In this document: positions 57,165 through 64,000 of the stretch, piece after piece | Layout of the letters: each line of letters opens with the position of its first letter | How positions within the stretch are numbered: the stretch's first letter is position 1 | NCBI RefSeq assembly: GCF_014202975.1 | Contig: NZ_JACHHZ010000006.1 | Location: forward strand, 186,001-250,000 | Length of the DNA stretch: 64,000 nucleotides | Direction: 5' to 3' | DNA from: Povalibacter uvarum | GTDB taxonomy: Bacteria > Pseudomonadota > Gammaproteobacteria > Steroidobacterales > Steroidobacteraceae | The notes under the pieces: model-generated | What the model saw: the letters and a program-made list of their open reading frames with translations, nothing else | Databases searched by the model: none | What the model was told of the DNA's origin: nothing | Translations under genes and position numbers: made by a program

Positions 57165-59846
57165 ATGAGTCTCAACAAGCTGCTGGTCTCGACCAAGTTT
57201 TCGCCGCCGCGCGTCGGGTCCCGCTATGTGCAGCGCAAACAACTTCTCGAAGCGCTCGAGGGCGGCAAGAACTGCAAGCTCACGCTCGTCAGCGGCAGCG
57301 CAGGCTTTGGCAAGACCATTCTGCTCGCACAATGGCGACAGGAACTGATGAAGGCTGGCCTGCAGGTCGCCTGGCTGTCGCTCAGCCACGATGAAAGGCT
57401 GCTGCCCAATTTTTGCGCGCACTTGTTCGATGCACTCGCCCGCCTCGGCGTCCCGCTCGATGAAGAGGTGCTGCTGGCTGGCGATGGCAGCGCATCGATC
57501 GACGGCATCGTTGCCGCGCTCGTCAATGGCCTTGCCGCAATCGATGACGATCTCTATCTGATCCTGGATGACTGTCACCACGTCGAGGATCCATTGGCGC
57601 ATCGGCTGATCCAGAAGCTGCTCGACCATGGCTCCGGCAACCTGCATCTCATCATCGCGTCGCGCTCTGCTCCGCCCCTGAGTCTTGCGCGGCTGCGTGT
57701 CATGGGCCAGGTCGCGGAAGTCGAGTGCGCGGATCTGCCCTTCGATCTCGCCGAGACGCGTGCATTCCTCGAACAGAACGTGAGCGGCATGCGCTTCAGC
57801 GCTGATGAAGTCGGCGAGATCCACAACGTGACGAACGGCTGGCCGGCCAGCCTGCAACTGCTCGCCATCTCGCTGAAGAGTCGGCCCGAGAACCGCGCGA
57901 CCCTCCACAATCTGGGCGCGCAGTCCGCGAACCTGCAGAACTATCTTTCCGAGGATGTGGTGGCACGCCTGTCGGCAGAACTGGCGCAGTTCATGGAATC
58001 GATCTCTATCTGCCGACGCTTCAATGCTGCGCTTGCCGAGGCAATCACCGGCAACAAGAACACTGCGCTGCTGTTGCAGCAGATCGAGGACGAGAACCTG
58101 CTGATCATGCGAGCCGAATCGGAGGATCGTTCGCCGTGGTACCGCTTCCATCCGCTGTTTGCGGAGTTCCTCATGGCTCGTCTGGAGCGGCGCGGCGAAG
58201 AGGCCGTGAATGCACTGCATCGCCGTGCCAGCTTGTGGTTTGCAGAGAAGGGGCTGATCGTCGAGGCGCTGCGCCATGCGACTCTGGGCCATGATGTCCC
58301 TTCGGCGGTGTCGATCACCGAGCGCACCGCACAAGGTGCCTGGAGCGTGCGGCATCTCGGCCCCATGCTGCACCTGGTGAACAATCTCTCGCCGGAAAGC
58401 ATCGCGTCGCATTCGCGCCTGCTCTATCTCGGCGCGCTCACACTGGCGATCACCGGGCGGCACAATCGGGCGGCGGCATGGATCGAGCAGATGCGCTCCG
58501 GCGATTCCATGAACACTCGCGACACCGTCTTTCGCGTCGCGCTCGCGAGCGCCCTGAGCGCCTTGCAGAGAGACGACACTGCGAAGGCCATCGACTATCT
58601 CGAACCTCTGCGCAGCGACGACGCCACGAGCGCGTTCGAACGGAACATCTTCGTCACCACACTTGCGACTTCTCTGGCGGCCGCTGGCCGCTATGCCGAC
58701 GCGCATCGCCTGCTGGATGCCCATCCTCATGCAACGGATGGGGATCGCGACGACACAGGGCTCCTGCTCGTCGCCGGCTGCCGCGACATCATCTTCCTGA
58801 TCGAAGGCAAGGTGATCGAAGCAGAGCGCGCATCCATCTATACGCGCGCACTCGCATCCTATGGTCGGGGCTCGGTCTGGACCAGCATGAGTGCTGCGAC
58901 GCTCGCGAGCGTGCTGTACGAGCAGGACCGGATCGAAGACGCTCGGGAACTGCTCGCGAACCGACTGCATATCGTCGGCGCCTCCTCACCGGAGATCATG
59001 ACCCGCGCAGTCCTGTGCCAGGCGAGGCTGGACTGCCTGCAGGATTCGGCGGAGGCCGCACTCGCGCTGCTCGAACGACAGGCGGCCTTCTTTCGTTCGA
59101 TCGGGCTCGATCGTCCTTTTGTCTATACCGGCGCGGAGCAGGTACGCATTCTCGTTGCGAAGGGTGATGTACAGAGCGCAGCCGATGTGACCGGACGCCT
59201 CGAACAGATCGCCGGATCGCATGTCGGCGCGGGCGGCTTTCGTGCGGAGATTCCGGCGGTCGCTGCCCTGGCACGCGCTCGTGTTGAACTGGCGAACGGC
59301 CGACACGATGCGGCCATGCAGGCCATCGAGACCGCAAGAGCGATAAGCGACAGGCTCGACCGAGGCTGGCTGAAGACCGTATGCCGACTACTCGCGGCGA
59401 CGACGCTGTGCGTCGCGGGCCGGACGACCGAAGCATCGGTTGAGTTGATCGACGCGCTACGCATCGGACAGCAGCTCGGCCTGACTCGCACCTTCGTGGA
59501 CGAAGGAGAATCGCTGTATCAGCAGATGCAGAGAATGCAGACCGGAGGCGCCTTCGATGAGTCGATCGCGAAGTATGCGCAGCAAGTCCTCAATAGCTTC
59601 GAGGGGGCTCGACGCACGGCAACCACAGCTGACGTGAGTGCCGAGGGCAAGGCGGCACTGACGCCGCGAGAGATGGAGATGGTCGGCCTGATTGCAGCCG
59701 GCATGTCGAACAAGCGCATCGCACAGACGCTCAACATTCGGCTCGAAACCGTGAAATGGAACCTCAAGAACGTGTTCGTGAAGCTCAAGGTGTCGAGCCG
59801 CTATGACGCGACGATCCGTGCGCGGCGACTGGGCCTGATCAAGTGA
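57165..59846 (+). CDS. MalT-like LuxR-family ATP-dependent regulator
   Basis: 893 residues. An N-terminal STAND ATPase domain with Walker A GSAGFGKT (44-51) and LYLILDDCHHVED (Walker B), a winged-helix/TPR-type middle (about 300-800) and a C-terminal LuxR HTH (about 825-893, LTPREMEMVGLIAAGMSNKRIAQTLNIRLETVKWNLKNVF) match MalT-type activators. Such proteins need ATP and a ligand to form multimers on DNA. The ATG at 57165 begins MSLNKLLVSTKFSPP, the usual family start; the longer in-frame extension is rejected. Divergent from a TonB receptor and flanked by acyl-CoA genes, which it probably activates. Confidence 0.9.
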   Translation: MSLNKLLVSTKFSPPRVGSRYVQRKQLLEALEGGKNCKLTLVSGSAGFGKTILLAQWRQELMKAGLQVAWLSLSHDERLLPNFCAHLFDALARLGVPLDEEVLLAGDGSASIDGIVAALVNGLAAIDDDLYLILDDCHHVEDPLAHRLIQKLLDHGSGNLHLIIASRSAPPLSLARLRVMGQVAEVECADLPFDLAETRAFLEQNVSGMRFSADEVGEIHNVTNGWPASLQLLAISLKSRPENRATLHNLGAQSANLQNYLSEDVVARLSAELAQFMESISICRRFNAALAEAITGNKNTALLLQQIEDENLLIMRAESEDRSPWYRFHPLFAEFLMARLERRGEEAVNALHRRASLWFAEKGLIVEALRHATLGHDVPSAVSITERTAQGAWSVRHLGPMLHLVNNLSPESIASHSRLLYLGALTLAITGRHNRAAAWIEQMRSGDSMNTRDTVFRVALASALSALQRDDTAKAIDYLEPLRSDDATSAFERNIFVTTLATSLAAAGRYADAHRLLDAHPHATDGDRDDTGLLLVAGCRDIIFLIEGKVIEAERASIYTRALASYGRGSVWTSMSAATLASVLYEQDRIEDARELLANRLHIVGASSPEIMTRAVLCQARLDCLQDSAEAALALLERQAAFFRSIGLDRPFVYTGAEQVRILVAKGDVQSAADVTGRLEQIAGSHVGAGGFRAEIPAVAALARARVELANGRHDAAMQAIETARAISDRLDRGWLKTVCRLLAATTLCVAGRTTEASVELIDALRIGQQLGLTRTFVDEGESLYQQMQRMQTGGAFDESIAKYAQQVLNSFEGARRTATTADVSAEGKAALTPREMEMVGLIAAGMSNKRIAQTLNIRLETVKWNLKNVFVKLKVSSRYDATIRARRLGLIK

Positions 59847-59895
59847 CGGTGATCGGCAGCGGCATGCCTGGCGACCACCCTCGTCGTAACCGCGT

Positions 59896-60789
59896 TCAGA
59901 TCTTCCCCATCGCCACGGCGCTCTGCAGCATGGCGTTGTCCAGCAACAGCTCGCCTTCGCGGTTGCCGATGGCGTCGAAGCGCGCCGCGACCGTTTCCGG
60001 GGTCGACTCTTCGCTCGTGACCTGGATGCCGCGTGTGAGCGTGATGTAGGCACGCTCGACGCCGCCCGCGCCGGCAGCCAGCGTGGCCCTGTTCGGTGCG
60101 CCCTCACTCACTAGGTACAGCGCGGTCGCGACGACAGCCTCGGGACCCATCTTCGACAGCAACTCCGGCGGAAGGATGTCTTCGGTCATGCGCGTCGCAG
60201 CTGCCGGCGCGATCGTGTTGACGTGCACATTGCTCTTCGCGCCTTCGATGCCGAGCGAGCCCATGAAGCCGACAAGAGCAAGCTTTGCCGCAGCGTAATT
60301 GCTCTGGCCAAAATTCCCATAAAGCCCGGTGCCCGACGTCGTCATCAGAATGCGTCCGTACTTCTGCTCCCTCATGATGTCCCACACCGCCTTTGTGCAG
60401 ATGACCGACCCCATCAGATGCACTTCGAGGACGGTACGGAAGTCCGCCATCGTCATCTTTGCAAAGCTCTTGTCGCGCAGAATGCCGGCGTTGTTGATGA
60501 GGATGTCGATCCGGCCCCACTTGTTCTTTGCTTCGGCGACCATCGCAGCCACACCGGCCTCGTCGGTCACACTGCAGCCGCTGGCGATTGCTTCGCCGCC
60601 GAGTTTCACGATCTCGTCGACGACCGCCTGCGCCGCACTCGATGAGCTGCCCGTGCCGTCGCGTGCGCCTCCAAGGTCATTGACGACGACCCGGGCGCCG
60701 CGGCGTGCCAGTTCCAGCGCGTATTCGCGGCCGAGCCCATTGCCTGCACCGGTGACGATTGCAACCCGATTGTCGAAACGAATGGCCAT
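59896..60789 (-). CDS. SDR, (3R)-hydroxyacyl-CoA dehydrogenase-like (MFE-2 type)
   Basis: 297 residues, SDR with the extended form found in the first half of peroxisomal multifunctional enzyme 2. TGAGNGLG (13-20), VVVNDLGGARDGTG (35-47), NNAG (99-102), Ser152, and Y165-x3-K169 are visible, and the tail (about 230-297) exceeds a classical FabG. It would oxidise (3R)-hydroxyacyl-CoA with NAD. The ATG at 60789 is chosen since the upstream extension lies in the divergent promoter region. It converges on the MalT-like regulator and is divergent from acyl-CoA ligase. Confidence 0.85.
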   Translation of the reverse strand: MAIRFDNRVAIVTGAGNGLGREYALELARRGARVVVNDLGGARDGTGSSSSAAQAVVDEIVKLGGEAIASGCSVTDEAGVAAMVAEAKNKWGRIDILINNAGILRDKSFAKMTMADFRTVLEVHLMGSVICTKAVWDIMREQKYGRILMTTSGTGLYGNFGQSNYAAAKLALVGFMGSLGIEGAKSNVHVNTIAPAAATRMTEDILPPELLSKMGPEAVVATALYLVSEGAPNRATLAAGAGGVERAYITLTRGIQVTSEESTPETVAARFDAIGNREGELLLDNAMLQSAVAMGKI

Positions 60790-60851
60790 GGGACGGTCAG
60801 CTCCTGCAGTTGAGGATCGGGAGACTAGCAATGGCCCGCGGCGCAGCTGTA

Positions 60852-60869
60852 CCTCCCTTAAAGGGGGGG
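60852..60869. promoter_or_regulatory. CCCTTAAAGGG-type palindrome in SDR/ligase divergent region
   Basis: CCTCCCTTAAAGGGGGGG contains the inverted repeat CCCTT-A-AAGGG. It lies 63 bases upstream of the SDR start and 165 bases upstream of the ligase start. A G/C-run motif also precedes the MalT-like gene, so both could be MalT-type activator sites; this is speculative. Confidence 0.3.
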
Positions 60870-61033
60870 CCCATCCCTTACCCTTGACGAAAATCAGGCA
60901 ATGGAAGACAGATATCGGCCTTATGCTTTGCGGCCCCAAAATCGGCCGTGCCCCCTCCGGGAGAGGTGGGGTGTGATCGCAAGACGCCCGGTAACCTCGG
61001 TTCACAGGGCATCGCACGCCACGAGACACACGT

Positions 61034-62611
61034 ATGAAAACGAACTTTGCACAGCAGACGGCGCAACTTGCACGGCGCTATGGCGATCGCGAGGCACTGG
61101 TCAACATCGAACGTGGCCGCCGCTACACCTGTCGTGAGCTGCATCTGCTCACCAATCGCATCGTCAACATGATGCGCGAGCGCCTTGCGCTGCGGCGCGG
61201 TGATACCTGGCTGTGCATTCTCGAAAACGACAACCTCTCGCTGCTGCACGCCTGGACGGCACTGAAGAGCGAGGCCGCCGCAGCCTGGACGAACTACCGA
61301 GACTCATTCGACGAGCATCTCTGGCAGATCGACCACATCACACCGAAAGTCGTGTTCGTCGAGAGCGCACTGATCGATCGCTACTACGCGCCGCTGCGTT
61401 CCCGCGGCATCACGATCGTCTGCATGGACCGTATCACCGAGCCCCGCGAGGGCCTGCAATCCTTCTGGGATCTTCTCGAAGACGTTTCAGACGCCGATCC
61501 GGGTATCGAGAGCGATATCCACAAGGATGTGCTCATTTATCGCTTCACTGGCGGCACGACCGGCCGAGGCAAATGCGCGCAGTACACCATGGACAACTGG
61601 CTGGCGAGCCGCGACAGCCTCTACGCGCCGCAAGAGCAGTACTTCGATTGTGAGACGCGCAATCTCATCATGGCACCGATCAGCCACGGCGCCGGTCTCG
61701 GGACGATTGCAGTCTTCTTTCGCGGCGGTTGCTGTGTTACCCAGAACACGCCAGACCTCGCGCAATGGTGCCGCAATATCCAGAACGAGAAGATCACCCT
61801 CTCCACCCTGGTCCCCACCCTGCTCTATCGGCTGCTCGAGCTGGAAGAATCGAAGAGATGCGATCTTTCCTCGCTGCGTACGCTGTTCTACGGCGCTGCG
61901 CCGATGAGTCCGCCCAAGCTGCGCCTGCTGCAGGAGCGCTTCGGCAACATCTTCGTCCAGAGTTACGGGGCGACGGAATCCTTCTCCATGATTGCGCTGC
62001 TGCTGAAGAGTGATCATGTCAGCGGGCCCGATGGCGCGCCCGGGCATCTCGCTTCGGCCGGCTGCATCGCAGCCGATGTCGAAGTCCGGATTGTCGACGA
62101 CAACGGCGCCACCGTGCCGGACGGCGAAACCGGAGAAATCTGGATTCGCTCGCGCAGCACCATCTCTGGCTACTACGGCAATCCGGAAGCCACCCAGCAG
62201 GAGTTCAGCGACGGCTTCTGGAAATCCGGCGACCTGGGTTATCGCGATGCGCAGGGCTATCTCTATATCGTCGATCGCAAGAAGGACATGATCATCACCG
62301 GCGGATTCAACGTGTACGCGATCGAGGTCGAGAATGCGATCAGCACGTACCCGGGCGTCATCATGTCCGCGGTGGTCGGCATGCCCCATCCCGAATGGGG
62401 CGAAGCCATTCACGCGGAAGTCATTCTGCGCGCCGGCACGACGGCGTCCGCCGAGCAGATCATCCAGCACGTCAAGGACCGGATCGGGAAGTTCAAGGCG
62501 CCGAAATCCGTCACCCTTGTCGATGAACTGCCGCTCAGCGCGGCTGGCAAGGTACTGCGGCGCAAGGTCCGCGAGAAGTACTGGAAGGACCAGGCGCGAC
62601 GCGTTGGCTGA
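61034..62611 (+). CDS. Acyl-CoA synthetase (AMP-binding)
   Basis: 525 residues, ANL superfamily. The phosphate-binding loop FTGGTTGRGK (171-180) is slightly unusual (SSGTTGxPK is commoner). FVQSYGATESFSMIAL, GDLGYRDAQGYLYIVDRKKDMIITGGFNVYAIEVENAI and the C-terminal lysine in SAAGKVLRRKVREKY are present. It activates a carboxylic acid to its CoA thioester with ATP. Divergent from the SDR. Substrate likely a fatty or side-chain acid; unknown. Confidence 0.88.
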   Translation: MKTNFAQQTAQLARRYGDREALVNIERGRRYTCRELHLLTNRIVNMMRERLALRRGDTWLCILENDNLSLLHAWTALKSEAAAAWTNYRDSFDEHLWQIDHITPKVVFVESALIDRYYAPLRSRGITIVCMDRITEPREGLQSFWDLLEDVSDADPGIESDIHKDVLIYRFTGGTTGRGKCAQYTMDNWLASRDSLYAPQEQYFDCETRNLIMAPISHGAGLGTIAVFFRGGCCVTQNTPDLAQWCRNIQNEKITLSTLVPTLLYRLLELEESKRCDLSSLRTLFYGAAPMSPPKLRLLQERFGNIFVQSYGATESFSMIALLLKSDHVSGPDGAPGHLASAGCIAADVEVRIVDDNGATVPDGETGEIWIRSRSTISGYYGNPEATQQEFSDGFWKSGDLGYRDAQGYLYIVDRKKDMIITGGFNVYAIEVENAISTYPGVIMSAVVGMPHPEWGEAIHAEVILRAGTTASAEQIIQHVKDRIGKFKAPKSVTLVDELPLSAAGKVLRRKVREKYWKDQARRVG

Positions 62612-62676
62612 TGGAAGACAAGCAGACTGTGGCGGACAGCCGTTGACGAGCTGCGCCAGCAGAGAGCCTGGCTTGC

Positions 62677-62727
62677 ATGACCGCTGAGCTCATCTCACGC
62701 CGTGACATCGACTTCCTGCTCTACTGA
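62677..62727 (+). pseudogene. Acyl-CoA dehydrogenase N-terminal stub
   Basis: 16 codons, MTAELISRRDIDFLLY then a stop. The sequence SRRDxDFLLY is the opening of a large subfamily of acyl-CoA dehydrogenases. The following bases do not continue the family in any frame I could follow. It is probably the remains of a gene lost after the ligase. The rest of 62612-62838 holds no recognisable gene. Confidence 0.45.
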
Positions 62728-62838
62728 AGCGACTCATCGCAGCCACGATCGAACGCACCGGCGCGTCGGACCTGACACCGTTGGCCCAGTCGACCGGACT
62801 TGCCTGGAGATGCAGCCGGCCTGGTTCTGAAGACAGGA

Positions 62839-64000
62839 TCAGTGCATCTCGAACCTCACCTTCTCGATCTCCCCTGTAAACCTGAACGGGGGCTTGTACG
62901 AGAAGTCCACTGGCGAGCCGACGTCTTCGCCGATATCCATCCCTTCGTTGAGAGAGATCAGCGCGGGAATCGTCTTGCTCAGCCTGCCTTCGGCGACTTT
63001 CGCGCCCTTCACGGACAGGGTGATGACAGCGCCTTTGCCACGTTCTTTTGGGCTGCCCTGATATGAGAATTCGACTTCGATCTGGACCTTGCCGCTCGGC
63101 AGCGGTTGCTGGCTCGTCAGCATCAGTCGCTCCTCGGCAAGATAGTTGTAGACGAACGTTGGCTTTCCATCGCGCACGTACAGCGCGTAGCCACCGACCA
63201 TGCCGCCCTGAGTGACGATGATGCCGTTCACATCGGCACCGGATGAGTTGATGTCCGCAGTGACTGTCCAGGAGCGGTTGAGAACGCGGGGCGAGACATC
63301 ATTGGGCAGCCCGACCTGTCCTGGATAGTAAGTGAGCGTCTTCCCCGCACCGAGCGTCGGCCGCCCCATAAGGGCACCGTTGAACCGTTCGACAGTTCGC
63401 CAATCGAGGGGCAGCACGTTGTGGCGCGCGGCCTCCGCCCACCACAGGTCCTGCAATTCGCGCAGCTTCTGCGGGTATCGTGCGGCGAGGTCGACCGCCT
63501 GCGTGAAATCTTCGTCGATGTGATACAGCTCCCACTGCTGCTGATCGGGCACGAAGTCATTTCGCGGAAACCACGGCGCCGATCCCATCGCGGATGCCAT
63601 CCAGCCATCATGATAGAGACCGCGTTTTGAGCCGAGCTCGAAATACTGTGTCGTGTGCCGATCCTTCGCGTTCGCGTCGTTCAGCGAGTAGGCGAAGCTC
63701 ACTCCTTCGATGGGCTTCTGCGCAACGCCGTTCAGCATGGTCGGCGGGGTGATGCCGGTGAGCTCGTAGAGGGTCGGTACGATATCGACCACGTGCGTGA
63801 ACTGCGTGCGAAGCCCGCCGCTCTCCTTGATCTTTCCCGGCCAGGAAACAACCAGTGGATTGCGAATGCCCCCGAAGTGGCTCGCGATGCGCTTGGTCCA
63901 CTTGAAGGGCGTATTCATTGCGTGCGCCCAGGCGGCCGGAAAGTGATTGAAGTGCTTCGGCCCCCCGAGTTCGTCGATGACTTCGAGATTGTGCTGCCAT
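62839..64000 (-). CDS. Type I (formylglycine) sulfatase, C-terminal part
   Basis: About 387 residues of an arylsulfatase, open past base 64000, so the N-terminal part with the Cys/Ser-x-Pro-x-Arg formylglycine site is outside the window. Visible family blocks are FPAAWAHAMNTPFKWTKRIASHFGGIRNPLVVSWPGKIKESGGLRTQFTHVVDIVPTLYELTGI and the later QWELYHIDEDFTQAVDLAARYP. A long C-terminal beta-rich region (about 240-387) completes it. Sulfatases of this type act on aryl, steroid or carbohydrate sulfates. It is the second, mechanistically unrelated sulfatase in the region. The true start is not known. Confidence 0.9.
   Translation of the reverse strand, partial: WQHNLEVIDELGGPKHFNHFPAAWAHAMNTPFKWTKRIASHFGGIRNPLVVSWPGKIKESGGLRTQFTHVVDIVPTLYELTGITPPTMLNGVAQKPIEGVSFAYSLNDANAKDRHTTQYFELGSKRGLYHDGWMASAMGSAPWFPRNDFVPDQQQWELYHIDEDFTQAVDLAARYPQKLRELQDLWWAEAARHNVLPLDWRTVERFNGALMGRPTLGAGKTLTYYPGQVGLPNDVSPRVLNRSWTVTADINSSGADVNGIIVTQGGMVGGYALYVRDGKPTFVYNYLAEERLMLTSQQPLPSGKVQIEVEFSYQGSPKERGKGAVITLSVKGAKVAEGRLSKTIPALISLNEGMDIGEDVGSPVDFSYKPPFRFTGEIEKVRFEMH

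Noticed and set aside
56967-58970. 667-codon open frame antisense to the MalT-like gene
   Set aside because: No domain or start signal; the plus-strand frame has Walker A and LuxR HTH motifs.
1-64000. CRISPR array, rRNA operon or complete insertion sequence
   Set aside because: No regularly spaced direct repeats, rRNA sequence or transposase genes were seen.

Overview
The window is GC-rich, densely coded DNA from a Gram-negative bacterium. Supporting signs are TonB-dependent receptors, outer-membrane porins, an OmpA-like protein, lipoprotein signals, and a fused RlmKL rRNA methyltransferase of the gammaproteobacterial type. Flavin-dependent halogenases next to TonB receptors, several polyamine genes and a MalT-like regulated acyl-CoA locus suggest a Steroidobacter/Xanthomonas-like gammaproteobacterium; this assignment is inference. 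No rRNA, CRISPR array or complete mobile element is visible.

Region 1 (1-20642) is largely a polyamine region. After the 3' end of an OprB-type porin come a nitrilase-family amidase, a YbdL-like aminotransferase and the putrescine ABC transporter potFGHI. Next are a putrescine aminotransferase, two gamma-glutamylputrescine synthetase-like enzymes, PuuD, PuuB, N-carbamoylputrescine amidase, a PuuR-like repressor and a beta-alanine:pyruvate aminotransferase. Both the transamination and gamma-glutamyl routes of putrescine breakdown are represented. QueD, RlmKL and a small zinc-ribbon protein are interspersed, and three families of intergenic inverted repeats occur here.

Region 2 (20643-23960) holds a TorF-type porin, a cupin, an OmpA-like protein and an SDR enzyme.

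Region 3 (24045-44598) looks like a beta-1,3-glucan (laminarin-like) utilisation locus: GH1 beta-glucosidase with an MFS sugar porter, GH17 and GH55-like enzymes, and a large TonB receptor. The receptor is followed by a cassette of two flavin-dependent halogenase-like proteins, a SapC protein and a Cupin_8 oxygenase-like protein, ending in a LacI repressor. Near-identical LacI-type palindromes sit just downstream of the -10 elements of the MFS/GH1 promoter and the TonB-receptor promoter, which ties the locus together. A third halogenase is translationally coupled to an OxyR-like regulator that lacks the redox cysteines.

Region 4 (44609-47400) contains a DUF3237 protein, an elongator tRNA-Met and a decayed integration site: an integrase N-terminal stub, a small unknown gene and a RadC-family protein.

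Region 5 (47453-64000) encodes a DUF1254 lipoprotein and an alkylsulfatase. It continues with a beta-oxidation set (acyl-CoA dehydrogenase, SCP-x-like thiolase, crotonase, SDR, acyl-CoA ligase), a TonB receptor, a divergent MalT-like regulator and the C-terminal part of a type I sulfatase that runs off the end. The set suggests uptake and beta-oxidation of a lipid or sulfate ester whose identity cannot be read from the sequence.
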